In this document: positions 8,310 to 15,656 of the stretch, piece by piece
Numbering within the stretch: the first letter of the stretch is position 1
Layout of the letters: each line of letters opens with the position of its first letter
Assembly: GCA_021783435.1 (NCBI GenBank)
Contig: JAJXUC010000037.1
Coordinates: 1 to 27,274, forward strand
Direction of reading: 5' to 3'
DNA: 27,274 nt
From: Pseudomonadota bacterium
GTDB taxonomy: Bacteria; Pseudomonadota; Gammaproteobacteria; Burkholderiales; Burkholderiaceae
Translations under genes and position numbers: made by a program
The notes under the pieces: model-generated
Seen by the model: the letters and a program-made list of their open reading frames with translations, nothing else
Databases searched by the model: none
What the model was told of the DNA's origin: nothing

Positions 8310-9254
8310 ATGAACCAGTTTTATTCGCCCGGCTGGGCCTACTGGATTGGTGGCGCGACCATCGTCTCCATCATCGCGCTGTTCCTTTTCCTGCGCGGCA
8401 CGGCGAGGCAGACCGTGTTTCGCGACAAGAACGGGCAGGTCATCGCCACCACGGGTCACGTCTGGGACGGCGATTTGCAGGAATTCAACAATCCGCTGCC
8501 GCGCTGGTGGATGGGGTTGTTCATCCTGACGCTGATCTTCTCCATCGTCTATCTCATCCTCTACCCCGGTCTGGGATTCTGGAACGGAATCCTGGGTTTC
8601 TCCAGCGACAACATGTACAAGGCCGAGTCGCGGGCCTACGAACAGCGCATCGGTCCGCTGTACGCCAAGTACATGCAGACGCCCATCCCCGCGCTGGCGC
8701 AAGACCCGCAGGCCATGGCCACCGGCCAGCGTATGTTCCTGACCTACTGCTCGCAGTGCCACGGCTCGGACGCTGGCGGCTCCAAGGGCTTTCCCAATCT
8801 CACGGTCTCGGGCGAGAAAAGCTGGTTGTACGGCAACCAGCCCGACACCGTTGTGCAGACCCTGACCGAGGGCCGCCAGGGCATGATGCCGCCGATGGGG
8901 GCCGCCGTCGGCGGCAAGCAGGGTGTCACCGAGGTCGCCAACTACGTGCGCAGTCTTTCCGGGCTCTCGCATGACACAGCCCTGGCCGCCAAGGGCAAAC
9001 CGCTGTTCGCTACCGCTTGTGCCGGCTGCCACGGCGCGACCGGGGAGGGCAATCAGGCGTTGGGCGCGCCGAACCTGGGCGATCGGTACTGGCTATTCGG
9101 ATCCAGCTTGCAGACCATCGAGCACACCATCGAGATGGGGCGCAGTGCGCACATGCCGGCGCAGAAGAACATTCTCGGGCCCGAGAAGATTCACGTCCTG
9201 GCCGCGTACGTGTTCGGATTGAGCCACGGCCAAAAAGCGGCCGGAACCCCTTGA
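8310..9254 (+). CDS. ccoP: CcoP, cbb3 oxidase dihaem cytochrome c subunit III
   Basis: A 314-residue dihaem cytochrome c that receives electrons from soluble donors. Two N-terminal membrane helices are visible (about 10-28 and 66-84), a form common in beta- and gammaproteobacteria. Between them lies the conserved GHVWDGDLQEFNNPLPRWW segment. Two haem motifs follow: C147-S-Q-C150-H151 and C237-A-G-C240-H241. Likely axial methionines lie in the MMPPMG segment and in the SAHMPAQK segment of the second domain. The gene is separated from ccoQ by three bases. Nothing is truncated. Confidence 0.97.
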   Translation: MNQFYSPGWAYWIGGATIVSIIALFLFLRGTARQTVFRDKNGQVIATTGHVWDGDLQEFNNPLPRWWMGLFILTLIFSIVYLILYPGLGFWNGILGFSSDNMYKAESRAYEQRIGPLYAKYMQTPIPALAQDPQAMATGQRMFLTYCSQCHGSDAGGSKGFPNLTVSGEKSWLYGNQPDTVVQTLTEGRQGMMPPMGAAVGGKQGVTEVANYVRSLSGLSHDTALAAKGKPLFATACAGCHGATGEGNQALGAPNLGDRYWLFGSSLQTIEHTIEMGRSAHMPAQKNILGPEKIHVLAAYVFGLSHGQKAAGTP

Positions 9255-9285
9255 CGAGGTCACACGGCTCCTGAGCGCAGGCTTC

Positions 9286-10710
9286 ATGAACACAACAACA
9301 TCTCCAGGACAGGCGAACGCCGAACTGCAAGCGACCGAAGAGTTGCTCTACGAGGCGCGCAAGAAAATCTACATGCGCGCGGTGACCGGCGTTTTCGCCA
9401 ACTGGCGCTGGGCCATGGTGTGGTTTACCCAGATCATCTTCTACGGCCTGCCATGGTTGCAATGGGAGGGGCGCCAGGCTGTGCTGCTCGATCTGGTACA
9501 GCGCAAGTTCTATTTCTTCGGTCTCGTATTGTGGCCGCAAGACGTGATCTTTCTCGCGCTGCTGCTCATCATCTCGGCCTACGGACTGTTCCTGTTCACA
9601 GCCATTGCCGGGCGGCTGTTTTGTGGTTACGCCTGCCCGCAAACCGTGTACACCCAGATCTTCATGTGGATCGAACGCAAGGTCGAGGGCGATCGTCTGG
9701 CGCGCATCCGGCTCGACTCGCAGCCCATGACGGCGCGCAAGTTCGCACGCAAGTCGCTCAAGCATGGGGCGTGGGCCGCTGTGGCGTTGTGGACGGGTTT
9801 CACCTTTGTCGGCTATTTCACATCCATCCATTCCCTCGCCGGCGAGGTGGTGGCGTTCGCCCTGGGACCCTGGGAGACGTTCTGGATCCTGTTCTACGGC
9901 TTCGCCACCTACGGCAACGCCGGCTTCATGCGCGAGCAGGTGTGCAAGTACATGTGCCCTTACGCCCGGTTCCAGTCGGTCATGTTCGACCGCGACACGC
10001 TCATCGTCAGCTACGACCCCGAGCGCGGCGAGCCCCGCGGCAAGCGCAGGAAGGACACTCCGGCGCGCGCGCAAGGCAAGGGCGATTGCGTGGACTGTTC
10101 CATCTGCGTGCAGGTCTGCCCGACCGGCATCGACATCCGCGAAGGCCTGCAATACATGTGCATCGGCTGCGGCGCCTGCATCGACGCCTGCGACCAGGTG
10201 ATGGACAAGATGAACACGCCGCGCGGGCTGATCCGCTATTCCAGCGAAAACGCGCTGCTGAAGCGTTGGAGCCGGGCGCAGCAATGGGCGCACCTTCTGC
10301 GTCCGCGCATCCTGATCTACGGCGCCATCCTGTTGTTGATGGTGGGTGTGTTCATCGGCGGCCTGGTCGCGCGCGAGCCGGTCAAGCTCAACGTGATGCG
10401 CGACCGGCGCGTGCTCGCGCGCGAGATTCCCGGTGGCATGCTCGAGAACCTGTACCAGGTGCAACTGATGAACGCCTCCGAGAAGCCGCGCCGCATGACC
10501 TTCGAAGTCAAGGGTTTGCCGGGGCTCGCCGTGATCAGTCCGCGTGGAGCGGTGGGTCTGGCGCCTTCCACCAATGTGCTGCGCCCGCTGGAACTGGCGA
10601 TGCCGACCGAGGATGCCCGCAAGGGCATCTACAAGATCGAAATCACCGCGCGCTCCGATGAGGGCAAGCCGGTTGTCGTGCGCAGCGGCTCGACGTTCAT
10701 TGTGCCCTGA
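9286..10710 (+). CDS. ccoG: CcoG, polyferredoxin assembly factor for cbb3 oxidase (FixG/RdxA family)
   Basis: A 474-residue membrane protein with several N-terminal transmembrane helices and the conserved CGYACPQTVYTQIFMWIERK segment. Two 4Fe-4S ferredoxin clusters follow: C268-x2-C271-x2-C274-x3-C278-P and C292-x2-C295-x2-C298-x3-C302. Another membrane helix and an Ig-like C-terminal domain (IG-type fold in FixG proteins) complete it. CcoG is reported to act as a copper(II) reductase supplying Cu(I) for oxidase assembly. It begins 31 bases after ccoP and is probably in the same transcript, with no strong ribosome binding site seen. Confidence 0.95.
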   Translation: MNTTTSPGQANAELQATEELLYEARKKIYMRAVTGVFANWRWAMVWFTQIIFYGLPWLQWEGRQAVLLDLVQRKFYFFGLVLWPQDVIFLALLLIISAYGLFLFTAIAGRLFCGYACPQTVYTQIFMWIERKVEGDRLARIRLDSQPMTARKFARKSLKHGAWAAVALWTGFTFVGYFTSIHSLAGEVVAFALGPWETFWILFYGFATYGNAGFMREQVCKYMCPYARFQSVMFDRDTLIVSYDPERGEPRGKRRKDTPARAQGKGDCVDCSICVQVCPTGIDIREGLQYMCIGCGACIDACDQVMDKMNTPRGLIRYSSENALLKRWSRAQQWAHLLRPRILIYGAILLLMVGVFIGGLVAREPVKLNVMRDRRVLAREIPGGMLENLYQVQLMNASEKPRRMTFEVKGLPGLAVISPRGAVGLAPSTNVLRPLELAMPTEDARKGIYKIEITARSDEGKPVVVRSGSTFIVP

Positions 10711-10739
10711 TTCCCTGCAACGCTTCGAGGAGACCCAGC

Positions 10740-11225
10740 ATGAGAACCCTGCAAGCGGCAGCGCCGCGTCCCTGGTGGAAAGAGCCGTGGCCCTGGATCC
10801 TGATGGGGCTTCCGGGCACCGTGGTCGTGGCCAGCCTGGTGACCATCGCGATCGCCGCGATCCATGCCGACAGCCTGGTGACCGAGCACTATTACAAGAA
10901 GGGCCTTGCCGTGGGGCATGACATCGACAAGGAACTCCACGCCAAGGCCATGCATCTGCAAGGACGTCTCGACCAGCGCGGGCAGGACTTTGTGCTGGAG
11001 GTCGAGCCCGACGTCGCCGACATGGGGCTGTCGCTGCGGCTGCGCCACCCCTACGCGCCGGAGCATGATCTGCGGGTCGAGTTGCGCCGCACGGGACCGG
11101 GGCGGTACGTTGGGCATGCGCCGACCGAGGCCGTGCGTTATGCAGTCACCGCCGAATCGTCGCAATGGCGCCTGTCGGGGGTCTGGAAGCCGGGAGCGGC
11201 CGCTCCCCTGCGGCCTGGCGTGTGA
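10740..11225 (+). CDS. ccoH: CcoH/FixH family cbb3 oxidase assembly protein
   Basis: A 161-residue protein with one N-terminal transmembrane helix (about 19-42) and the FixH signature DSLVTEHYYKKGLAVG right after it. The rest is a periplasmic beta-rich domain. CcoH binds to the cbb3 complex and helps assembly or stability. A good GAGGAG ribosome binding site (10727-10732) precedes the start by seven bases. The start is 29 bases after ccoG, consistent with one operon. Length is typical of the family. Confidence 0.92.
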   Translation: MRTLQAAAPRPWWKEPWPWILMGLPGTVVVASLVTIAIAAIHADSLVTEHYYKKGLAVGHDIDKELHAKAMHLQGRLDQRGQDFVLEVEPDVADMGLSLRLRHPYAPEHDLRVELRRTGPGRYVGHAPTEAVRYAVTAESSQWRLSGVWKPGAAAPLRPGV

Positions 11226-11234
11226 GGAGCGGGC

Positions 11235-11483
11235 ATGCGTACCTGCAACCCGAACGACCTACGCGCCATGTGGCCATCGTTCCTGGTGGCTTTCCCGGCA
11301 ACGGCCCTGCTGTTCAGCGCCATCGACCCCGGGGAGGTCGTGCTGTTCGGCCGTCCAGCCGGCATGTCGCACCTGGGGATGTACACCCTGGCCTTTTTGC
11401 TGCTGTGGCTGCTGTGCTACGCCGCAAGCGTGCTCAATCTATGGCTGTTCGGCTGCCGCCGCGATGCCCAGTGGGATGACTGA
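11235..11483 (+). CDS. Small two-helix membrane protein of the cbb3 locus, unassigned
   Basis: An 82-residue protein that I do not recognise as a named family. It has two likely transmembrane helices (about residues 13-30 and 47-74). A short loop (DPGEVVLFGRP) joins them, and the tail is charged (RRDAQWDD). It contains no CXXC or clear metal motif. A strong Shine-Dalgarno AGGAG overlaps the last base of the ccoH stop codon (11225-11229), five bases before the ATG. That is good evidence that it is translated, as the last gene of the cco operon. It ends 32 bases before the convergent fnr gene. A role in cbb3 assembly or stability is inferred from position only. A general small membrane protein unrelated to the oxidase is the alternative. 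Confidence 0.82.
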   Translation: MRTCNPNDLRAMWPSFLVAFPATALLFSAIDPGEVVLFGRPAGMSHLGMYTLAFLLLWLLCYAASVLNLWLFGCRRDAQWDD

Positions 11484-11515
11484 CCGTGGCGACCTGCACG
11501 GCCAGGCTGGTTCGT

Positions 11516-12256
11516 TCAGCGTTCCTGCGGCACCAGCAGTTCGGCCAGGCCGTCGCGGTTGGTGATGCGGACCTGGCGCTGCGCGACGTGCACGAGTGCG
11601 GCCTGGTGGAAGCGCGACATCAGCCGGCTGACAGTCTCCAGCTTCAGGCCCAGGTAGCTGCCGATTTCCTCGCGGCTCATGCGCAGCACGAACTCGTCGG
11701 GCGACAGGCCGCGCGCCTTGTAGCGCTCGGACAGGTCGAGCAGGAAGCGGGCAAGGCGCTCGTCGGCCTGCATGCTGCCGAGGACAAACTGATCCTGCTG
11801 CGCGCGCGCCAGACGGTTGCCGATCAGGCAGTGGATCTGGTGCTGCAGCGTCGGCATGTCGCGCGCGGTACTTTCCAGCACGCGCACGTCGATTTCGCAG
11901 GCCTCGCTGTCCTCCAGCGCGAGCACGTCGGTCATGTAGAGGCGCGCAGAAAAACCTTCCAGCCCCATCATCTCACCGGGCACGTGAAAGCCTACGATCT
12001 GCTGCCGGCCGTCGGGGCTTCCCACCACCGATTTGAACGATCCGGCATGCACCGAGAAGACCTTGTCCATGGCCTGCCCGGCCTCGAACAGGCGCTCCCC
12101 CTTGCCGAGGCGGATGGTGGTCTGCATGATGTCGCGCATGCGGGAGAGTTCGTCCTGCGGCAACGCGATCGGCAGACAGAACCGGCTCTGAAAGCAAACG
12201 TCGCAGGGATGGGGCTTGTCCATGCGGTGGATCGAGGCTGCGGGAATGGCTTTCAT
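11516..12256 (-). CDS. fnr: Fnr, oxygen-sensing CRP/FNR family transcription regulator
   Basis: A 246-residue cytoplasmic regulator from the ATG at 12254-12256. The oxygen-labile 4Fe-4S ligands are present: C18-x2-C21-x5-C27 near the N-terminus, plus the central cysteine in SEACEIDVRVLE that corresponds to E. coli FNR C122. A cyclic-nucleotide-type beta-barrel and dimerisation helix follow. The C-terminal helix-turn-helix carries E-x-x-S-R (ETVSRL), which reads TTGAT half-sites. The cysteine set marks a true oxygen sensor rather than a FixK-like protein. A further in-frame ATG at 12296-12298 is possible, but the chosen start gives the normal distance to the first cysteine. It likely activates the ccoN promoter. 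A near-consensus FNR site in its own leader suggests autoregulation. Confidence 0.94.
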   Translation of the reverse strand: MKAIPAASIHRMDKPHPCDVCFQSRFCLPIALPQDELSRMRDIMQTTIRLGKGERLFEAGQAMDKVFSVHAGSFKSVVGSPDGRQQIVGFHVPGEMMGLEGFSARLYMTDVLALEDSEACEIDVRVLESTARDMPTLQHQIHCLIGNRLARAQQDQFVLGSMQADERLARFLLDLSERYKARGLSPDEFVLRMSREEIGSYLGLKLETVSRLMSRFHQAALVHVAQRQVRITNRDGLAELLVPQER

Positions 12257-12269
12257 GGTGGGGTTGGTC

Positions 12270-12283
12270 TTGAGGCTTATCAC
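12270..12283. promoter_or_regulatory. Near-consensus FNR site between fnr and the TauE-like gene
   Basis: TTGAG-GCTT-ATCAC matches TTGAT-N4-ATCAA at eight of ten positions and is symmetrical in its mismatches. It lies 14 to 27 bases ahead of the chosen fnr start. There it would overlap the promoter core and probably repress. The divergent TauE-like gene begins 21 bases on the other side. No convincing -10 stands at the class II distance on either strand, so activation is less likely than negative autoregulation. Confidence 0.45.
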
Positions 12284-12303
12284 CGAACTATCGCACATCG
12301 CTC

Positions 12304-13059
12304 GTGAATACCGCAATTCTTTTGACGATGTTGCTCATGGGACTGACCGGTGGCCTGCATTGCGCCGGCATGTGCGGCGGCCTGGTCGTGGCCAGCGAAC
12401 GGGCCATGCAAGCCCAGGCGCTGCTGCCGGCGCGCAAGCTTTTCTGGGGCGCTGTACAGATGCAAGGCGCCCGCGTGATGTCCTATGCGGCGCTCGGTGG
12501 CATCGCAGGCTGGGTGGGTTCAGGACTGTGGGCCCTGCAGGCGCGTCCGACCCAACTCGCGTTGTATGCCGTCGGTAACGCCGTGCTGGCCGCCAGCGGC
12601 TTGTGGCTTTTGCAGACCGCATTGGGCGTTCGCTGGCCTCGACTCACGGGCTCGGGGTCCGCGCGCATCGGGTGGACACAGGGCCTGCGGCAGAACATCA
12701 CGCGCCAAGGCATCCGGCTTCTTGATCGCATATTGCCCCTATCCAGCGCACAGCGGCGCTTCGGCGCGGGTTTGATGTGGGGCTTGCTGCCTTGCGGCCT
12801 GGTGTATTCCGCGCTCTCGTTGGCCCTGCTGACCGGCAGCGCCGTCCACGGCGCTACGGCCATGCTGGCCTTTGGTGTTGGCACCCTGCCGCATATGCTG
12901 CTGGCCGGCCATGTGCTGCGCCGGGTGAGCCAGCGAGCCACGGCCAGGACGACCCGCGTTGCTGCAGCCGGAGTGATGCTGTCTTTCGCCGCTTGGGGGT
13001 TCTGGAGACTGTTGCACGCGGGGGAAAGCCTCGGTGCGCATGGGTTCTGCGTGATCTGA
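12304..13059 (+). CDS. TauE/SafE-like membrane protein of the cbb3 locus
   Basis: A 251-residue protein with about six hydrophobic helices. The N-terminal signature GGLHCAGMCGG (H19, C20, C24) and the internal GLLPCGLVYSALSLAL (C164) are typical of a TauE/SafE-annotated (sometimes DsbD-like) family that often sits beside cco genes and anr/fnr in beta- and gammaproteobacteria. The cysteine-histidine pair could handle copper or thiols, which would suit oxidase maturation, but this is inference. The start taken is a GTG; an ATG at 12328 is an alternative that would shorten the protein by eight residues. No Shine-Dalgarno sequence is clear for either. It is transcribed away from fnr with a gap of only 47 bases. 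Confidence 0.85.
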   Translation: MNTAILLTMLLMGLTGGLHCAGMCGGLVVASERAMQAQALLPARKLFWGAVQMQGARVMSYAALGGIAGWVGSGLWALQARPTQLALYAVGNAVLAASGLWLLQTALGVRWPRLTGSGSARIGWTQGLRQNITRQGIRLLDRILPLSSAQRRFGAGLMWGLLPCGLVYSALSLALLTGSAVHGATAMLAFGVGTLPHMLLAGHVLRRVSQRATARTTRVAAAGVMLSFAAWGFWRLLHAGESLGAHGFCVI

Positions 13060-13082
13060 ACCGTCTTGCGGCAGCCCTTGCC

Positions 13083-13625
13083 TCAATCGATATCGAAGAT
13101 CTGCAGACTGTAGCGGCCGGCTTGCTGCTCGGCGAAGAAGCGCGCGAGTGTTTCGCGTACCGTGCGGAATGCCAATTGGTCCCAAGGCACTTCCGCTGCG
13201 CCGAACAGTCGGGCTTCGAGCGTCTCGGGGCCAGGTTCCCAATGCGGCTGCAGCATGCGGGCGCGATAGAGCAGGTAGACCTGGCTCACAGGCCTGACGT
13301 TGGCCACGCAGTACAGCCCGTCGAGTTCGATCTCGACCCCCGCTTCTTCATGGGTCTCGCGCAGCGCCCCCTGCGCGGTGGTCTCGTGCATTTCCATGAA
13401 GCCCGCGGGCAGGGTCCACAAGCCGTAGCGCGGCTGGATGGCTCGCTTGCACAACAGCACGCGGTTCTCCCACACCGGCAGAGTCCCTACGATATTGCGC
13501 GGGTTCTCATACTGGATGTGGCCGCAGGCCGGACAAACGGCGCGGGCATGGGTATCGCCTTCGGGCACGCGGTGCTCCACGGCGGTGCCGCACTGGTTGC
13601 AATGCTGGATCTGGCGCGGGTGCAT
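13083..13625 (-). CDS. Nudix hydrolase with N-terminal zinc ribbon
   Basis: A 180-residue protein. An N-terminal zinc ribbon is formed by C9-x2-C12 and C31-x2-C34. The Nudix box is complete: G75, five residues, E81, seven residues, R89-E90, E93-E94, G96. Such proteins cleave nucleoside diphosphates linked to other groups. The zinc ribbon resembles that of NADH pyrophosphatase (NudC), but NudC specificity motifs are not evident, so the substrate is unknown. The gene is convergent with the TauE-like gene (23-base gap) and divergent from the reductase gene at 13761. The start is the only reasonable ATG before the zinc ribbon. Confidence 0.92.
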   Translation of the reverse strand: MHPRQIQHCNQCGTAVEHRVPEGDTHARAVCPACGHIQYENPRNIVGTLPVWENRVLLCKRAIQPRYGLWTLPAGFMEMHETTAQGALRETHEEAGVEIELDGLYCVANVRPVSQVYLLYRARMLQPHWEPGPETLEARLFGAAEVPWDQLAFRTVRETLARFFAEQQAGRYSLQIFDID

Positions 13626-13649
13626 GCGTCTATTGTTGCAGGCCTTGCG

Positions 13650-13664
13650 GGTCGGCTACCGACC
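13650..13664. repeat. Inverted repeat in the Nudix/reductase intergenic region
   Basis: GGTCGG-CTA-CCGACC is a perfect 6-bp inverted repeat with a 3-base centre. It lies 25 bases upstream of the Nudix start, within a 135-base divergent intergenic region. It is followed at 13680-13690 by a second short palindrome, TCCGG-T-CCGGA. Either could be an operator or a hairpin. Short GC-rich palindromes are common by chance in this genome, so support is weak. Confidence 0.3.
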
Positions 13665-13760
13665 TCAAATTGCGGGCATTCCGGTCCGGAGAATCAGCGC
13701 TGCCGCGGTTTTGAAACAATGCATGCTTGCGCGCCGCCCGAAGCGACAGCCTGGAACCTC

Positions 13761-14873
13761 ATGCCCACCATCTCCTTTCCCGCAAGCGGTCTCGAACTGC
13801 AGGCCGACCTTGACGATAACCTGCTGAAGGTTCTGCGCAGGCACAAGGTGCCCATTCATTACTCCTGCAAGCAGGGCGAGTGCGGCAGCTGCAAATGCGT
13901 GCTCGAGCGCGGCGAGGTGCTCATGCAGGATTACAAGGACACGGCCCTGCCCGAGACGCAGCGCGCGCAGGGACTGATCCTGGCTTGCTGCAGCAGGATC
14001 AAGGGCGATGTGCAACTGCGCCTGGTCGACAGCGACGACTACATCGTGCATCCAGAGCGCCATTTGGTCACGGAAGTGATCAGCCTGCGCGAGCTGGCGC
14101 CCGAGGTGTTCGGGCTGCGCCTGAGGATCCGCTACGTGGACCGCGATGGCGAGCCCTTCATCTTCTCCGCGGGCCAGTATGCCCAGCTCAGCGTCGGCAC
14201 CACCGATGGTTCCTTCATCGCGCGCGACTTCTCCATGGCCAGTACCCCGGTGGACGCGGAATACGACGACGAACTGGAGTTCCACATCCGGCGCACCCCG
14301 ACGGGGGCATTCAGCGGCTTGCTCGGGCGCGGCATCCAGGCCGGCGGCACCATCTTCGTTGACGGGCCCATGGGTTCGAGCCACTTTCGTCCGCGTCACG
14401 AAGGCCCGCTCTATGCAGTTTCGGCGGGTACCGGATTGGCGCCCATGCTGAGCATCGTGAAAACCGCGCTGAACAACGGGAAACTGGACCCCGTGACGCT
14501 CTATGCCGGGTTCAAATCAGCCGAGGACGTCTACGGCCGTGAGGATCTCGCCGCGCTTGCACGCGAGTTTCGCAACTTTCGCGCTCACATCGTGGTCGAG
14601 CACGGCGCTGGGGCGCAGGATCGGGCAGGCCGTGTGGGTGACGTCCTGCTGGCGGATGTGACCAATTTCAGCGAAGCCAAGATTTATCTCGCCGGCTCTC
14701 CAGCCATGGTCGAGGCCGTCAGCGCCGCGATGCTCGAACGCGGCTTTCCGCCCGGCGACGTGCACGCCGATGCGTTTTATGCGCCCAAGCCCGCGCCGGC
14801 AGCCGCCGCGACGGTTTGTTCCGCGTCTGCGGACGCCGCCGCGGGGCGGGTGCCGTCACAGCACGACGTTTGA
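13761..14873 (+). CDS. Ferredoxin-NAD(P)H reductase fusion, CDP-6-deoxy-delta-3,4-glucoseen reductase-like
   Basis: A 370-residue electron-transfer protein from the ATG at 13761. A plant-type 2Fe-2S ferredoxin domain comes first, with ligands C36-x4-C41-x2-C44 and C76. A flavin-binding domain (ARDFSMAS) and an NAD(P)-binding domain (SAGTGLAPM) follow. This layout is shared by oxygenase reductase components and by CDP-6-deoxyhexose reductases (AscD), the name usually copied to such genes in Burkholderiales. No partner oxygenase or deoxysugar gene lies nearby, so the electron acceptor is unknown. The frame stays open far upstream, but that part overlaps two other genes, and the ferredoxin fold begins at this ATG. 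The stop codon abuts the next start. Confidence 0.9.
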   Translation: MPTISFPASGLELQADLDDNLLKVLRRHKVPIHYSCKQGECGSCKCVLERGEVLMQDYKDTALPETQRAQGLILACCSRIKGDVQLRLVDSDDYIVHPERHLVTEVISLRELAPEVFGLRLRIRYVDRDGEPFIFSAGQYAQLSVGTTDGSFIARDFSMASTPVDAEYDDELEFHIRRTPTGAFSGLLGRGIQAGGTIFVDGPMGSSHFRPRHEGPLYAVSAGTGLAPMLSIVKTALNNGKLDPVTLYAGFKSAEDVYGREDLAALAREFRNFRAHIVVEHGAGAQDRAGRVGDVLLADVTNFSEAKIYLAGSPAMVEAVSAAMLERGFPPGDVHADAFYAPKPAPAAAATVCSASADAAAGRVPSQHDV

Positions 14874-15518
14874 ATGCGCACGCTCTACAGCTATTTCCGT
14901 TCTTCGGCGGCATTCCGGGTGCGCATCGCGCTCAATCTGAAGGGTTTGCCGTATGACATGGTGGCGGTTCACCTGGCGCGGGGTGAGCAGCGTCAGCCCG
15001 AACACTTGCAGCGTTCGGCGCAGGGCTTGATCCCGGTGCTGGCCGATGACGGCCTGATGCTCACGCAGTCGCTGGCCATTCTGGAATATCTCGACGAGCG
15101 TCATCCCGAGCCCGCGCTCTTGCCGGCCGATGCACCGGGCCGCGCCCGCGTACGTGCCCTGGCCCTGGCCATCGCCTGCGACATCCATCCGCTCAACAAT
15201 CTGCGGGTGCTCAACCATCTGCAGCGCGAGTTCGGTGCCGACGAGGAGGCGCGTCTACGCTGGTATCGGCATTGGGTCGACGTCGGTTTGCAGGCCTGGC
15301 AGGAACAATGGCGACGGTGGCCGGGACCCTCTGGCCCATACGTACACGGTGGCTCTCCCGGGTTGGCCGACTGCTGCTTGGTTCCGCAGATCTACAACGC
15401 GCAGCGCTTCGCCTGCGATCTGCAAGCCGTTCCCGATTTGATGCGCGTGTTCGACGCCTGCATGCAACTTCCCGCCTTTGCCATGGCGCATCCGGAGGCT
15501 CAGCCCGATGCGCCATGA
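14874..15518 (+). CDS. maiA: Zeta-class glutathione transferase, maleylacetoacetate or maleylpyruvate isomerase
   Basis: A 214-residue cytoplasmic protein of normal length for zeta-class GSTs, which use glutathione for cis-trans isomerisation of maleylacetoacetate (tyrosine breakdown) or maleylpyruvate (gentisate pathway). The N-terminal motif reads SSAAFRVRIALNLKG. The catalytic Ser pair is kept, but the third residue, usually Cys in maleylacetoacetate isomerases, is Ala. The glutathione-binding QSLAILEYLDERHP is intact. The start directly follows the previous stop codon, so the two genes may be co-transcribed. No partner hydrolase or dioxygenase gene is in the window, so the substrate cannot be fixed and the gene symbol is only a family label. 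Confidence 0.85.
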   Translation: MRTLYSYFRSSAAFRVRIALNLKGLPYDMVAVHLARGEQRQPEHLQRSAQGLIPVLADDGLMLTQSLAILEYLDERHPEPALLPADAPGRARVRALALAIACDIHPLNNLRVLNHLQREFGADEEARLRWYRHWVDVGLQAWQEQWRRWPGPSGPYVHGGSPGLADCCLVPQIYNAQRFACDLQAVPDLMRVFDACMQLPAFAMAHPEAQPDAP

Positions 15519-15549
15519 CCGCGCAATGGCCCCCTTGCGCCGCATAGGC

Positions 15550-15555
15550 TAAAAT
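15550..15555 (+). promoter_or_regulatory. Candidate -10 element ahead of scpB
   Basis: TAAAAT matches the -10 consensus at five of six positions and lies about 100 bases before scpB, in the only sizeable gap (138 bases) in this stretch. No acceptable -35 stands at 16-18 bases. A promoter here fits the gene layout but is not proven. Confidence 0.35.
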
Positions 15556-15656
15556 CAATTCCACGTAGCGCTGCAGCTTGGCCCTGGGTTCATGCAACCC
15601 GTCCTGCCGAAGTCCCATTCCGGCAGCTTTCCATCGGCGCACGGTTCCTGTGACGC

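Noticed and set aside
12257..12316. Longer N-terminus for Fnr from TTG 12316 or ATG 12298
   Set aside because: It would add 14 to 20 residues ahead of the cysteine cluster that have no counterpart in E. coli FNR, and it would make the FNR-like site coding. ATG 12256 gives the usual spacing.
12777..13760. Upstream extension of the ferredoxin-reductase frame
   Set aside because: It runs through the end of the TauE-like gene and all of the Nudix gene on the other strand. The ferredoxin fold begins at ATG 13761.
15604..15626. Possible hairpin before scpB (CTGCCG / CGGCAG, 11-base loop)
   Set aside because: The arms are short, the loop is long, and only three T's follow. It could be chance in GC-rich DNA.
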